Assembly (NCBI RefSeq): GCF_028401955.1
Contig: NZ_JAQOTJ010000002.1
Location: 124,001-188,000, forward strand
DNA length: 64,000 nucleotides
Direction of reading: 5' to 3'
Source of the DNA: Bacillus sp. BP-3
GTDB taxonomy: Bacteria; Bacillota; Bacilli; Bacillales; Bacillaceae_G
The notes under the pieces were generated by a model. That model did not search any database. It was not told where the DNA came from and saw nothing but the letters and a program-made list of their open reading frames with translations. This document shows positions 17,222-26,347 of this stretch, in pieces (position 1 is the first letter of the stretch; every line of letters begins with the position of its first letter). The translations under genes and the position numbers were made by a program.

Positions 17222-18481
17222 GGAGAGTTGACTCAATATTTTCAAATATTTTGCTGACATTTTATAAGCGCGATTATCATAAAAATAGTTTCCTAGTTCA
17301 GTAGCGAGTTCACGAACTAAAGGGTATTGTTTTTTTTCTAAGCCCATTTCAATAGCTATTTGCATATTTTTCTCATATCCATAATCATCTCCTCTTAATT
17401 TGGAGATCTTTCCCTTCAATCCGTATAGTTGAACATGAGCGGAAGGTACATCAGCAATTGATAAAAATTGAAATGCTTCATCCATTAATTTGTTAACAGT
17501 TTTCCAATTTTTAAGATCTATATGAATCTCTATTAAGCCTCGGAGCATGTATATCTTTTGACTTTTTTGGTAGAGAAATTCACTTAGTTGTAAGCTTTCT
17601 TCATAGTACTTAATAGCATTCGTATAGTCTTTCAAGCCTTGATAAATTTTTCCGTAATAATACGAAATCATAGGTAAATACATAGAATTATAATTATTTT
17701 TCACTCCAAGTTCTGCCTGCTGTAAGGTTTCGAGAGCTATGTCATATAATCCATCTGACTCATACAGAAGTACAAGCATTAAAAGAGTATGTATTACTTC
17801 ACGCTCCATATTGAATTTTTTGAACAATCTGTAGGCTTTTTTAGCATATAAACGACCAATACTTTTATCTTTATAAAGCTCTTTATTTACATGACATAGA
17901 TTATAATATATACTTGCGTGTTGCTCAGTTTCTTCTAGGCCAAGTAAACTCTCTACCCTCACATAAATTTCATGTGCAGCCATATAGTCTTGTTTATTAT
18001 AAAAATAATGACCACGAGCCATTAAATAATATATAAAATCTTTGGAATATTGAGGATCTACTTGATTTAGGATGACATGCGAAGCTTGATCTACAATTCG
18101 TGCTACATGTAATAAGTTGTCATTTCGAGAATGATAGTATATTAAAACACCGTAAGCCTTTAATAATAAAAGAGTCGAGTCTGTTTCACGAACATACAGT
18201 TCTAAAGAAGCTAAGTCTTTTTCGCTTATAATCTTATCATTTTTATATTTATTACATATTTCAAGAAGCTTAGGTTCTATATCCTCATAATCTGCATCGA
18301 CAAGAAAGTTGTAATCAACATCTAGCTTTTCAGCGACCTTTTCCAAAAAAGAAGTTGAAGGTTTAATTTGTCCATTTTCAATTCTACTTAAATAAGTTAT
18401 AGAACAGATCCCGGATACGAGTTCTCCTTGTGTGAATTTTTTATGTATACGTATTTGTCGAATACGTTCACCAGTGTTCAT
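17213..18481 (-). CDS. RNPP-type quorum-sensing regulator (HTH + TPR, NprR/PlcR-like)
   Basis: 422 residues. The N-terminal HTH_3 domain (MNTGERIRQIRIHKKFTQGE, then TYLSRIENGQIKPS) is followed by about nine TPR-like helical pairs, including NAIKYYEESLQLSEF and ALETLQQAELG. Length and layout match NprR (about 423 residues) better than PlcR (about 285). Such proteins bind a re-imported secreted peptide. It lies downstream of, and in the same direction as, a bacillolysin gene, while nprR-nprX normally precedes nprA. No peptide precursor gene is visible on either side. It may be an NprR paralogue using a peptide made elsewhere. Confidence 0.85.
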   Translation of the reverse strand: MNTGERIRQIRIHKKFTQGELVSGICSITYLSRIENGQIKPSTSFLEKVAEKLDVDYNFLVDADYEDIEPKLLEICNKYKNDKIISEKDLASLELYVRETDSTLLLLKAYGVLIYYHSRNDNLLHVARIVDQASHVILNQVDPQYSKDFIYYLMARGHYFYNKQDYMAAHEIYVRVESLLGLEETEQHASIYYNLCHVNKELYKDKSIGRLYAKKAYRLFKKFNMEREVIHTLLMLVLLYESDGLYDIALETLQQAELGVKNNYNSMYLPMISYYYGKIYQGLKDYTNAIKYYEESLQLSEFLYQKSQKIYMLRGLIEIHIDLKNWKTVNKLMDEAFQFLSIADVPSAHVQLYGLKGKISKLRGDDYGYEKNMQIAIEMGLEKKQYPLVRELATELGNYFYDNRAYKMSAKYLKILSQLSPT

Positions 18482-18858
18482 ATCTTCATCCCTTTCTTTG
18501 AATGGTCTAGTTAAGTTATTTTAATGCAAAATTATAAGAATAACGCTTATACGTATCACTCCAAATATGAAGGAGAGGTACAACACAACTGCAACTTATG
18601 GTTTTGACTAGTAATACTTATTTGAATACATATGAAATTTATATACCCTTTTACCAATATTACTATATTATACCAATTCATCTAGGCCACGCCTAACAAA
18701 ATTCATTGCCCACCTAAAATTGGTGTTTCATCCCTTTGTATTTTTGAGGTGGAAATCTGTTGTCGGAAAACGGTAAATGATTGAGGGGATGTATTGTTAG
18801 TGTGCTGAAAAAGTGAGAGAGTCCTAAAGCTACGCGAACCCTCTTTCACGAAAGCGAA
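18482..18858. other. Regulator promoter region and protease 3' flank
   Basis: Contains the probable regulator promoter (18667-18695). Small ORFs here are under 15 codons. The longest with a ribosome site is MNFVRRGLDELV on the minus strand near 18690, which lacks a secretion signal and so is not a credible signal peptide gene. Confidence 0.5.
18667..18695 (-). promoter_or_regulatory. Probable promoter and inverted repeat upstream of the RNPP regulator
   Basis: A perfect -10 (TATAAT, minus strand 18672-18667) is preceded by the inverted repeat TAGGCGTGGCCTA at 18683-18695. This position suits an autoregulatory operator. The leader would be about 180 bases. Confidence 0.45.
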
Positions 18859-18902
18859 AAAAGGACACCCTCGCCAGATACTCCTAGCAAGTGTGTCCTT
18901 TT
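18859..18902 (-). terminator. Terminator of the bacillolysin gene
   Basis: AAAAGGACAC and GTGTCCTTTT form the stem, followed on the minus strand by a T run. Confidence 0.75.
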
Positions 18903-18925
18903 CTATTTTTATAGCAATGAAACTA

Positions 18926-20596
18926 TTATTTTACGCCTACGTCATCCCAAGCTTTTTGCACAGCTTTATATGTAGCGCTATTAACGCCGTAGTAATCAGC
19001 TGCAGATTGCAATAAAGCAGCACGTGCTTTGCTGAAATCACTTGTCGGTGTGAGATATGTTGTTAAGGCACGGTAGTAGATTTTTTCTGCTTTTTCTTTA
19101 CCGATAGCATTAATTGTTAAGTAGGCAGCTTTATTTGGAATACCGCTATTAGTATGTACGCCGCCATTATCGCCTTCTTCTGTTTCTGGTAAATATTGAT
19201 AGTCTCTCATATGAGCAGGTTGATCATACTTTTCAGGGTTTGATAAGCTGCGAAGAGCATCTCCTTTAACTCCTGGAGTATATACAGCTTCTCCTAAATC
19301 CCAGTTAGTTGGATCAACGAAATATCCGAATACATCAGAAAACGATTCATTTAGTGCCCCAGATTGATTGATGTATTCAAGATCAGCTGATTTTTCAGTC
19401 ACAGCATGTGTTAGTTCATGTGCAACGACATCAAGTGAACCTGATAGCGGCGCGAATTCAACACCATCACCATCTCCATAAATCATTTGTTGGCCATTCC
19501 AAAACGCATTATTATAGTTGTTTCCATAATGGACTGCAGAACGAATCGTTTTCCCGTTTCCATCAAAACTGTTGCGATTATGAACATTTTTGTAATAATC
19601 ATATACTTTGCCAGCATAAACATGGGCATCAACCGCAGGAGCTTGGTCCTTATCTACCCAAGCATTATCTTTATCGAATAGATTGTAATTCTTTGGATTT
19701 TCTGCAGTGCTGTGATTTACTGTAAATGTTTCAATGATGCCACCATTCATTGGCTTTGTTGTGTCTTTTAAATAATATTGTCCATATTGGCTGCTGTAAG
19801 TTGTATTCAGGTTTTTTCGATCCCCTAGTACTCCGTTTCCATAGCCCTTTTGCGGAGTATCTGCATCTGTAACTGCATTATATGAACCTACAATTGTTCC
19901 ATCTTCTGCGTTTACATAGATTTGCCAGTTTGCGCCATAAGGTTTAATGAATTGTAATTGTACTTTATAAGTTAAGTAATAAGTCCCATCTTTTTCATAA
20001 ACAACTAAATCTGCGTTTTCATTTGTAGATTTTGCGTTTTCTTTCACTTGTTCTAATGGAGTTCCAGTTGTTTCTACGAATGTCTCATTTTTTGCTAGAT
20101 TAATATGTTTCCATGCATTTGAAAGGGCTGTTTCTTTTGAAATCTTTGCTTTTGTCTTTTCTTTTAATTGCTCTGCCGCAGCTGGATGTACGTCTCCGTT
20201 GACTGTTGTTACTTTGCCATCACGATTTATATGAACAATAAACCTTGCACCATCAACTGGTACTTTATTAATAGATTGAATGTATACATAATGTTTCATC
20301 CCTAAATCATCTGACTTTACTTCTTTCAATGTTAAGTCAGTTTGTGGATTGATTTTAAATAACTCTTTATTTTCTTCAAGGAATGCTTTTACAGCTTTTT
20401 CTGACTCCACTTTTTTATCAGATAATTCCCCTGAAAGGAAGGATGGATTTCCTTGTTCATCATTCCACGTTTTTTGAACGACTTCCATTTTATCCAAAGC
20501 TTCTTGCTGCGATACTTGTTCTTCTGCAAAGGCATTTGAAAATGGAGCACCTAAAACCATGCCAGTTGCTAGTATTGTAACGACTGTTTTTTTCAT
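18926..20596 (-). CDS. Bacillolysin, thermolysin-type neutral protease (M4)
   Basis: 556 residues. The ATG at 20596 follows AAAAGGAGAAGTAGA; the open frame further upstream is leader. Order of parts: signal peptide (MKKTVVTILATGMVLGAPFS), FTP and PepSY propeptide (through about residue 240), then the M4 catalytic domain with HELTH at 393-397 and the third zinc ligand in ALNESFSDVFG, and the M4 C-terminal domain with DNGGVHTNSGIPNKAAY. It is a secreted metalloprotease that matures by self-cleavage. A perfect PlcR box lies 85 bp upstream. It resembles the NprB/NprA group of B. cereus; which paralogue is not decided. Adjacent to an RNPP regulator. Confidence 0.95.
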   Translation of the reverse strand: MKKTVVTILATGMVLGAPFSNAFAEEQVSQQEALDKMEVVQKTWNDEQGNPSFLSGELSDKKVESEKAVKAFLEENKELFKINPQTDLTLKEVKSDDLGMKHYVYIQSINKVPVDGARFIVHINRDGKVTTVNGDVHPAAAEQLKEKTKAKISKETALSNAWKHINLAKNETFVETTGTPLEQVKENAKSTNENADLVVYEKDGTYYLTYKVQLQFIKPYGANWQIYVNAEDGTIVGSYNAVTDADTPQKGYGNGVLGDRKNLNTTYSSQYGQYYLKDTTKPMNGGIIETFTVNHSTAENPKNYNLFDKDNAWVDKDQAPAVDAHVYAGKVYDYYKNVHNRNSFDGNGKTIRSAVHYGNNYNNAFWNGQQMIYGDGDGVEFAPLSGSLDVVAHELTHAVTEKSADLEYINQSGALNESFSDVFGYFVDPTNWDLGEAVYTPGVKGDALRSLSNPEKYDQPAHMRDYQYLPETEEGDNGGVHTNSGIPNKAAYLTINAIGKEKAEKIYYRALTTYLTPTSDFSKARAALLQSAADYYGVNSATYKAVQKAWDDVGVK

Positions 20597-21114
20597 TCTA
20601 CTTCTCCTTTTAATATTCCATGTAATAAAGATGCATCTTACTAGGTAGTATACAAATAACTTCATTCTCGTGTATGTATTTATGTAAAATTGCATATATT
20701 ATTTTTTGTCGATTCAAATTTTTGTAAATTATCTAACTATTAATTGGCATGGAGATCACCTTTTTTCACAATGAGTAATTTATGGGAGAGTTTTAGGTGT
20801 TAAAAGGGTGGATTAAAGTAGGATTTTTATTTTCATAGAATAAAAAAGAGAGCAACATGCTAGTGACGTGCGCTCATTTCTTTATTAACCATGAACCGTA
20901 TTTTTCTATTTCTGTAGAATCTAATCTATTTTTTAATAGCCCATGTTATTCTTTCTAGATAAACAACACCTTACAATCACTCCATGCTTGCAGTAAGCTA
21001 AAAAATTTTCTCAACATAACTCGATATTTTCTCCTAATCTATTCAAAGGGTTTTGTAAAAAAACGGTCGAAATTAACTTATTTGTAAAATATTTAATAAA
21101 ATTAGGGGGATATT
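20597..21114. other. Intergenic region between two secreted-protein genes
   Basis: Holds the PlcR box (20681-20696) for the bacillolysin and, at its right end, GGGGGATATT before the NlpC/P60 gene. The rest is AT-rich with weak hairpins (about 20845-20880). No gene was seen. Confidence 0.6.
20681..20696. promoter_or_regulatory. PlcR box upstream of bacillolysin
   Basis: TATGTAAAATTGCATA fits TATGNANNNNTNCATA without mismatch. On the minus strand a TATACT -10-like hexamer follows before the ATG at 20596. Confidence 0.85.
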
Positions 21115-21660
21115 ATGAAAAAATTAATAGCAGGGACTTTAGCATTTGGGATGGTGATTGGAGCTGGTAGCAGTCTTGCTTCTGCAGAAGAAACGAATAG
21201 TACTCTTGTAAATGAAGATGTAGCAATGCAAACGAATTTTGAAGCTATGAATATTAAATCCTTTGAAATTCAGTCCATAACTGCTTCTCAATTTCAAAAG
21301 GTTTATGCGGAAATGAAGAAATATCAAGGAACACCATATCACTATGGTGGGAATAGCCCGAAAACTGGATTTGATTGTTCAGGATTAATGCAATGGGGTT
21401 ACGGTACACAAGGAATTAAATTACCGCGTACTGCCCAGCAGCAATATGATGCTACTAAGCGTATAAGTAAAAGTAATCTTCAACCAGGTGATTTAGTATT
21501 TTTCAAGGGTACTTACAATTCAGGTACTTATATCACACATGTAGGTATGTACATCGGAAATAATAAATTCTATAACTCGAGCAGCTCAAAAGGAGTGAGT
21601 GAAGCTAGTTTAGCTGATTCTTATTGGAGTAAACATATTGCTGGCTATGGAAGAATGTAA
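21115..21660 (+). CDS. Secreted NlpC/P60 peptidoglycan endopeptidase
   Basis: 181 residues: signal peptide (MKKLIAGTLAFGMVIGAGSS, cleaved near ASA-EE), a short linker, then one NlpC/P60 domain. The catalytic Cys is in FDCSGLMQWGYG (Cys88) and the His in THVGMYIGNN (His142). The family cleaves gamma-D-glutamyl bonds in stem peptides. There is no SH3 or LysM wall-binding domain, so this is a minimal form. GGGGGATATT lies before the ATG. It ends at the duplicated 36-bp terminator. Confidence 0.93.
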   Translation: MKKLIAGTLAFGMVIGAGSSLASAEETNSTLVNEDVAMQTNFEAMNIKSFEIQSITASQFQKVYAEMKKYQGTPYHYGGNSPKTGFDCSGLMQWGYGTQGIKLPRTAQQQYDATKRISKSNLQPGDLVFFKGTYNSGTYITHVGMYIGNNKFYNSSSSKGVSEASLADSYWSKHIAGYGRM

Positions 21661-21667
21661 TAATAGG

Positions 21668-21703
21668 AATAAGCACTTGAGAAATAGATCTCAAGTGCTT
21701 ATT
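21668..21703. terminator. Terminator identical to that at 15895
   Basis: Same 15-bp perfect stem and AATAGA loop. It lies between the convergent NlpC/P60 and P450 genes. Confidence 0.9.
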
Positions 21704-21734
21704 ATATAAATCCACATTTTTTACTAAAGTACCT

Positions 21735-22943
21735 TCACTTTAAAAGAATCGGCAAATGTTTCAAAGTTTGTTCATTCTCTAGTAGGCAATTCTCTAGCTG
21801 AAAAGATGGTGAAAGTTTGATTTCTTTATGTTGTTGAATAAAGGTTGTTAGAGCGATTGTAGCTTCTAAGCGTGCGAGAGGCGCACCTAAGCAAAAGTGC
21901 GGTCCTTTTCCGAATGTCATATGTTTTTCGTTACCTGGCCGATGTATGTCAAAACAGCTAGCATGAGGGAACTGTTTCTCATCTAAGTTTGCGGCACTTA
22001 CCCACGTAACAATCATTTGTCCCTTTTTCATGTTTGGTCCAAATATATTGATATCTTCCGTTATTCTACGTGCCAATACGACCGGAAAACGATAACGTAA
22101 AACCTCTTCGACTGCTTGTGGAATATAAGCCGGATTTTCACGTAATTCTGCATACGTTCCTGGTTTATCAACTAAAAAACAATAGAAACTATTGATAATT
22201 AAATTTGTAGTTGTTTCATTGCCAGCTGCCAGTAAGCCAAGTGAAAAATCTACAATCTCTTCATCTGTCAATCTCTCGCCTTCATATTCAGCTCTTATTA
22301 AGTCTGAAAGGATGTCGCCTGCCAGATTGTATCGTTTTTCTTGGACAATAGGAAGAAGATACGTTTTAAATTCTTTCATTGCGACTGCTTTTTGTTGATC
22401 TAAATCAGCAAATTTCTCTCGGCTATATGGCATGAATAAAATATCGGACCATCGTTTCACCTTTTTTAAATCTGTTGCCTTGACACCTAATAAATTAGAA
22501 ATGACAGTGACAGGGAATGGGGCTGCTAAGTCTTCTACAATATCAATTTCATCACGATTTCTTAACTTTTCTATCATTTCATTTGCGAGTGCTTGTATAT
22601 GTGGTTTCCACTCAGTTAAACTGCGCGGTGTAAATGCCTTTGAAACGATAGAGCGAACATTGCGGTGTTCAGGAGGATCAGAAGAATTTAAATTCATTCT
22701 CGTTTCTCGTTGCGGAAATGAAAACTGTTGACGATCTCTTCTACTTGAAAATAAACGAAAGTCAGATAAAACCCGGTTCACATCATCATACGAAAATACA
22801 TTCCATACATCTTGATCCGCATCATAATAGACAGGGTGATTCTCTCTCATATACTGATACCAAGAATATGGATTCCAAAGCTCATCTTTTGTTTTTAGTT
22901 TGGAAATTTCATGAACTAAAATTACACTTTCAGGTGACTTCAT
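21735..22943 (-). CDS. Cytochrome P450, CYP106-like
   Basis: 402 residues, soluble bacterial type. Landmarks: DPPEHRNVRSIVSKAFTPRS (C-helix region), the I-helix oxygen-binding stretch LAAGNETTTN, the ExxR pair in EEVLRY, and the heme loop FGKGPHFCLGAPLARLEA with the axial Cys at 351. The overall pattern, including WNVFSYDDVNRVLSDF and IHRPGNEKHMTFG, is close to the Bacillus CYP106 family, whose megaterium members hydroxylate steroids and terpenoids. Natural substrate is unknown. No ferredoxin gene is adjacent, so redox partners must be encoded elsewhere. AAAAGGAGGAGATATCT precedes the ATG. Confidence 0.93.
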   Translation of the reverse strand: MKSPESVILVHEISKLKTKDELWNPYSWYQYMRENHPVYYDADQDVWNVFSYDDVNRVLSDFRLFSSRRDRQQFSFPQRETRMNLNSSDPPEHRNVRSIVSKAFTPRSLTEWKPHIQALANEMIEKLRNRDEIDIVEDLAAPFPVTVISNLLGVKATDLKKVKRWSDILFMPYSREKFADLDQQKAVAMKEFKTYLLPIVQEKRYNLAGDILSDLIRAEYEGERLTDEEIVDFSLGLLAAGNETTTNLIINSFYCFLVDKPGTYAELRENPAYIPQAVEEVLRYRFPVVLARRITEDINIFGPNMKKGQMIVTWVSAANLDEKQFPHASCFDIHRPGNEKHMTFGKGPHFCLGAPLARLEATIALTTFIQQHKEIKLSPSFQLENCLLENEQTLKHLPILLK

Positions 22944-23181
22944 AGATATCTCCTCCTTTTCTCTTCAAAATAAAAAGTAACAATTAGGAGTTTCTAAGCT
23001 GTATAGGTTAACATCTTTTATTCTAGCAGAAGAGAAGGGGATGTTTATTTTTTATGGGTTGAGAAAAATATTTTGGTGCAATGGGGGCTTGAAAATTTTC
23101 GCTTGATTGTGTAGGGAGATTATGTCAAAGAAGATAATAGACTAGATACACTTTCCATGTAATCTAGTGTTAGAAGTAAAA

Positions 23182-23204
23182 AAAGCTAGCAAAATGCTAG
23201 CTTT
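23182..23204 (-). terminator. GCTAGC-type terminator of the toxin gene
   Basis: AAAGCTAGCA pairs with TGCTAGCTTT, with a T run on the minus strand. Confidence 0.8.
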
Positions 23205-23208
23205 CTCA

Positions 23209-24171
23209 TTATTTAGAAGTAAGTGCAACTAAAACATCTACCGGATAATCAACTGAATTTTTCACTTTATATTCTGTCGGACTTGTAAATTTCTGACCAA
23301 ATTGACCACCAAGTTGACCAAAAATATTATCCCAAACACTATTTTGTTCAGACATCCACTTTTGTAATTTTTCCCCTGGAACAACTGAATATGTTGCTAC
23401 CTGTTGATATAATGCAGTTCTGTATTGATCATATGCGTAATCAGGCTTTGGATTAAAATCAAATGTTTTTGTTACTGTTTCTTCTGAATTTAATGTGACA
23501 CCATAACCGAAACTTGCAGTTAATGATTGATTTACTGTTGCAATCCCTTCAAGCCCTACTTCCATTCCGATTGTATAGGATAATCCTACAGTTACATTAT
23601 GAGATATTCCACTTGTAACCGCTTTGCTCCAATGGTAACCTGAATTTTTATCTACTATATTTGAATCAATTAATTTCCAATTCAATTCTTTTTTCAATTT
23701 AGTATCTTCTAAAATTGGATCAGTTTTAGGGATTGCTATTGAATATAATACTTCCCCTTTGTTACCTGTTTTTTCATATTCTTCTCCGTCTTTAAGCCAA
23801 GTACCATCAGCTTTTACAATCTTATATTTATCATTAACATTACCCTTAATTCCATAAACTCTTGCTCCATTTTGCTTAGCAACAACATCTACATATACAT
23901 AATCAATTAAAGCGCCATCATCTGTAGATACATGCCATTCACGAGGAAATTCTTCATAAGGACCTGTAGGAATATAAGGGAGCTGTGTACCATTTGCTGC
24001 AACCTGCGCTGCTGACATAGGTGCTTTTCCTTCTTGAGCACTAATTACTATTGGAAGATTTCCTACATTTGTAGTATTCGTATCTGCTGAAGAGAACCCT
24101 GGTGCTACAAATAAAGCCGTACTTAATACAAATGCTGCCGGAATAATTTTTTTAATCTTCTGTTTTTTCAC
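23209..24171 (-). CDS. Secreted aerolysin-like (ETX/MTX2-type) pore-forming toxin
   Basis: 320 residues from a GTG at 24171, chosen because AGAGGTGTGTAAG lies just upstream; an ATG at 24216 lacks a ribosome site. A signal peptide (KKIIPAAFVLSTALFVAPGF, cut after SSA) leads to a mature beta-rich protein. Around residues 185-245 the text alternates polar and hydrophobic residues with many Ser/Thr (SHNVTVGLSYTIGMEVGLEG, IATVNQSLTASFGYGVTLNS), the signature of an amphipathic membrane-inserting hairpin in aerolysin-fold toxins. Family assignment comes from this pattern, not from a search. A one-mismatch PlcR box lies about 555 bp upstream. Confidence 0.7.
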   Translation of the reverse strand: MKKQKIKKIIPAAFVLSTALFVAPGFSSADTNTTNVGNLPIVISAQEGKAPMSAAQVAANGTQLPYIPTGPYEEFPREWHVSTDDGALIDYVYVDVVAKQNGARVYGIKGNVNDKYKIVKADGTWLKDGEEYEKTGNKGEVLYSIAIPKTDPILEDTKLKKELNWKLIDSNIVDKNSGYHWSKAVTSGISHNVTVGLSYTIGMEVGLEGIATVNQSLTASFGYGVTLNSEETVTKTFDFNPKPDYAYDQYRTALYQQVATYSVVPGEKLQKWMSEQNSVWDNIFGQLGGQFGQKFTSPTEYKVKNSVDYPVDVLVALTSK

Positions 24172-24726
24172 CTTACACACCTCTTCTGTTTTGATTTTAA
24201 ATGATAAAATGTACATATTGCTTTAAGATGATTTTACCGATCTATAAGGATAAAAGAATTTAAATTATGTTTCTATTTGGTTTATCAAGAATAAATGTAG
24301 TTGACGAATTGATAAGAAGGTAGTTTTGGAAACAAAGTCTTTTGAGCTTTAAATTTTTTAGACTACGTATAGATGATAGATTATTATCCCATCTACAGGA
24401 TGTTATCAACTACATACTAATGATGAACCTTTTGTATTCTCTTGTTTCTCATGGAAGGTAAGAATCTTATACACACATTAAAGCACGCTATTTTTGCTAC
24501 GTAAATCATAAAATTTTGTTCAATGAAATACATGATTTATATATAAGTATTATTTGTTATAAAAATAACTATATTACTAAAATCCTATTTTTATAAATAT
24601 AATCACTTTAGTTTTATACTTCTTTGAAAAATAGAATTATTATAATGGGTTGTGAAAGTTCAGTTTGAGAAAAATAATTTTAATATAATAAAATAATATT
24701 TCACATACCGTTTTCCTATATTTTAC

Positions 24727-24742
24727 TATGCAAAATTGCATG
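24727..24742. promoter_or_regulatory. PlcR-like box, one mismatch, far upstream of the toxin
   Basis: TATGCAAAATTGCATG differs from TATGNANNNNTNCATA only in the last base. A transcript started here would carry a 5' leader of more than 500 bases, as is known for hbl enterotoxin operons. Confidence 0.55.
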
Positions 24743-24950
24743 AGAAAGAAGTATAAATCTACATAAAATAAAGGCTTTTTTAGAAGTTTATTAAGAATGG
24801 TATTTTTTAGGTTTATTATTCATTGAATAATAAATATGTATTTTATAAATAATATTACTTAGATCAGTTTAAGGGCTAAAAGGATATGAAATTGTCATGC
24901 TAATCGAATTTGGGTATGTTTAAGTCGATATGTCTATTGTTGAAAAAGTG

Positions 24951-24982
24951 AAAAGTTCCTTCAGAAATTTGAAGGAACTTTT
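24951..24982. terminator. Orphan bidirectional hairpin terminator
   Basis: A perfect 12-bp stem AAAAGTTCCTTC/GAAGGAACTTTT with an 8-base loop. It could insulate the toxin promoter region from the EamA gene to the right. Confidence 0.7.
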
Positions 24983-25316
24983 CATTCATGTAATCCTCAT
25001 TACTATAGGTTATTTAAGTCTTTCTAATTTTGAGATGGCTTGCTTTCATTCCTCACAAACTTCTTCTCCACATTTGAATAGATCCTCCTTATTGTACATA
25101 CGAGAATTGATATGTCTATTATACTCTGTTTCATTAACATAACATGTTGTTATATTTTATATGACATGCAGGTTTATCGAATACAGCTTCTCTTCATTTT
25201 TTAAGCAGCCACTTTGGGGAACAATTTGATTGTCACGGACCATTATTTGCAAAAAAATCCGAACTTTGTGTGATAATCTCTAAAGGCCCTTGAATACCCC
25301 AGTTAATAAAATATTT

Positions 25317-26228
25317 TTATTTCTTAACTTTAACACTTGAATAGGAGGTAGATTTTTTAAAATTAACTCTAAAACCTAGGGCTATTAAAGCTCCAATACA
25401 AGAAGATAAACATCCAAAAACCAAATACATTGATAAATCTGTTTCTACAATTATCACTGATGCTATCCCACCAATTGCAGGGAATAAGGCGACCATGTAA
25501 CCACTCTTTGTTCCTCCTATTTTTTCTACAAGTTTTAAATAAAATAACCAAGCCAAAAAAGAAGCAATAAAAATTAAATAAATTAGGGCTGATAAATATG
25601 TAACGGTTGTAGGGAAAATAATTGTTTGTCCTTGCGTATATACAATTGAACCAATTAACAAACTACCTATAGCAAAACCAATAGCATTTGCATAAAGTGG
25701 GTCTATTTTCTTACTAGCATTTCTAGCAGAACAAGCGTCTCCTACTGCGGTCAGAATTGTACCTAAGAGAGCTATCAAAATTCCTTTCATAGTAGATATT
25801 CCTTTGAAGGCACTTAATGTTGGATATATGAGAATACAAACACCTAAGATACCAAAAACTCCTCCAAGAAAAACTCTTGGATGTAGTTTTTCTTTAAGAA
25901 ATATTCGGAGTGCTATTGGAGTTAAAATAACTTTTAAGGAAAAGATTAGAGTTACGATAGCAGCAGAACACATGATAGTAGCGTGATAGAGACATAGATA
26001 ACTCAAAGCAAAATTGCAGACGCCAAATAAAACGATGAATGGAATATCTTTTTTATTAGGTTTTCCATTAGGGTTCATAAAGCATATGAGAACTAGAAAT
26101 AAAATTGCTGTTAAAGCTAAACGGTATAATAATGATAGTTCTAAACTAACTGGTGTACCTTGAATTTTAACTGCAATAAAATTAAGTCCCCAAACAATTA
26201 AACAAAATAAGTACATGATTTTAATCAA
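25317..26228 (-). CDS. EamA/DMT-family transporter
   Basis: 303 residues with ten hydrophobic helices in two EamA repeats (about 1-140 and 150-290). Motifs include LFCLIVWGLNFIAVKIQGTP at the start and LVEKIGGTKSGYMVALFPAI in the second repeat, where the family has its conserved 'P....l....f.ge' segment. It probably exports a small metabolite or amino acid. The start is a TTG at 26228 with CAGGAG upstream. It is divergent from a MocR-type regulator, a pairing in which the regulator usually controls the transporter. Confidence 0.88.
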   Translation of the reverse strand: MIKIMYLFCLIVWGLNFIAVKIQGTPVSLELSLLYRLALTAILFLVLICFMNPNGKPNKKDIPFIVLFGVCNFALSYLCLYHATIMCSAAIVTLIFSLKVILTPIALRIFLKEKLHPRVFLGGVFGILGVCILIYPTLSAFKGISTMKGILIALLGTILTAVGDACSARNASKKIDPLYANAIGFAIGSLLIGSIVYTQGQTIIFPTTVTYLSALIYLIFIASFLAWLFYLKLVEKIGGTKSGYMVALFPAIGGIASVIIVETDLSMYLVFGCLSSCIGALIALGFRVNFKKSTSYSSVKVKK

Positions 26229-26249
26229 TGTAGCATCACTCCTGTTAAA

Positions 26250-26340
26250 TAAGTACGTATAAATCCGTATATTTAATATGAATTTTCGTTGTCATTTATA
26301 AAAGGTACAGTTTACAATAATTTTAAATGACAGTTGGGGT
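26250..26340. promoter_or_regulatory. Divergent promoter region of the EamA/MocR pair
   Basis: A short direct repeat (ACGTATAAATCCGTATA near 26255-26271) lies in the 119-bp gap, the usual position for a MocR operator made of direct repeats. Operator function is inferred. Confidence 0.35.
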
Positions 26341-26347
26341 GTATGAA

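Larger units (their letters stand above)
24172..25316. other. Long AT-rich region upstream of the pore-forming toxin
   Basis: 1145 bp without a credible gene. It contains the PlcR-like box (24727-24742) and an orphan hairpin (24951-24982). The 70-codon frame at 24930-25142 runs through that hairpin and is rejected as a gene. Confidence 0.6.

Noticed and set aside
24930-25142. 70-codon plus-strand ORF upstream of the EamA gene
   Set aside because: It runs through a perfect terminator hairpin (24951-24982), has no ribosome site and shows no domain text.
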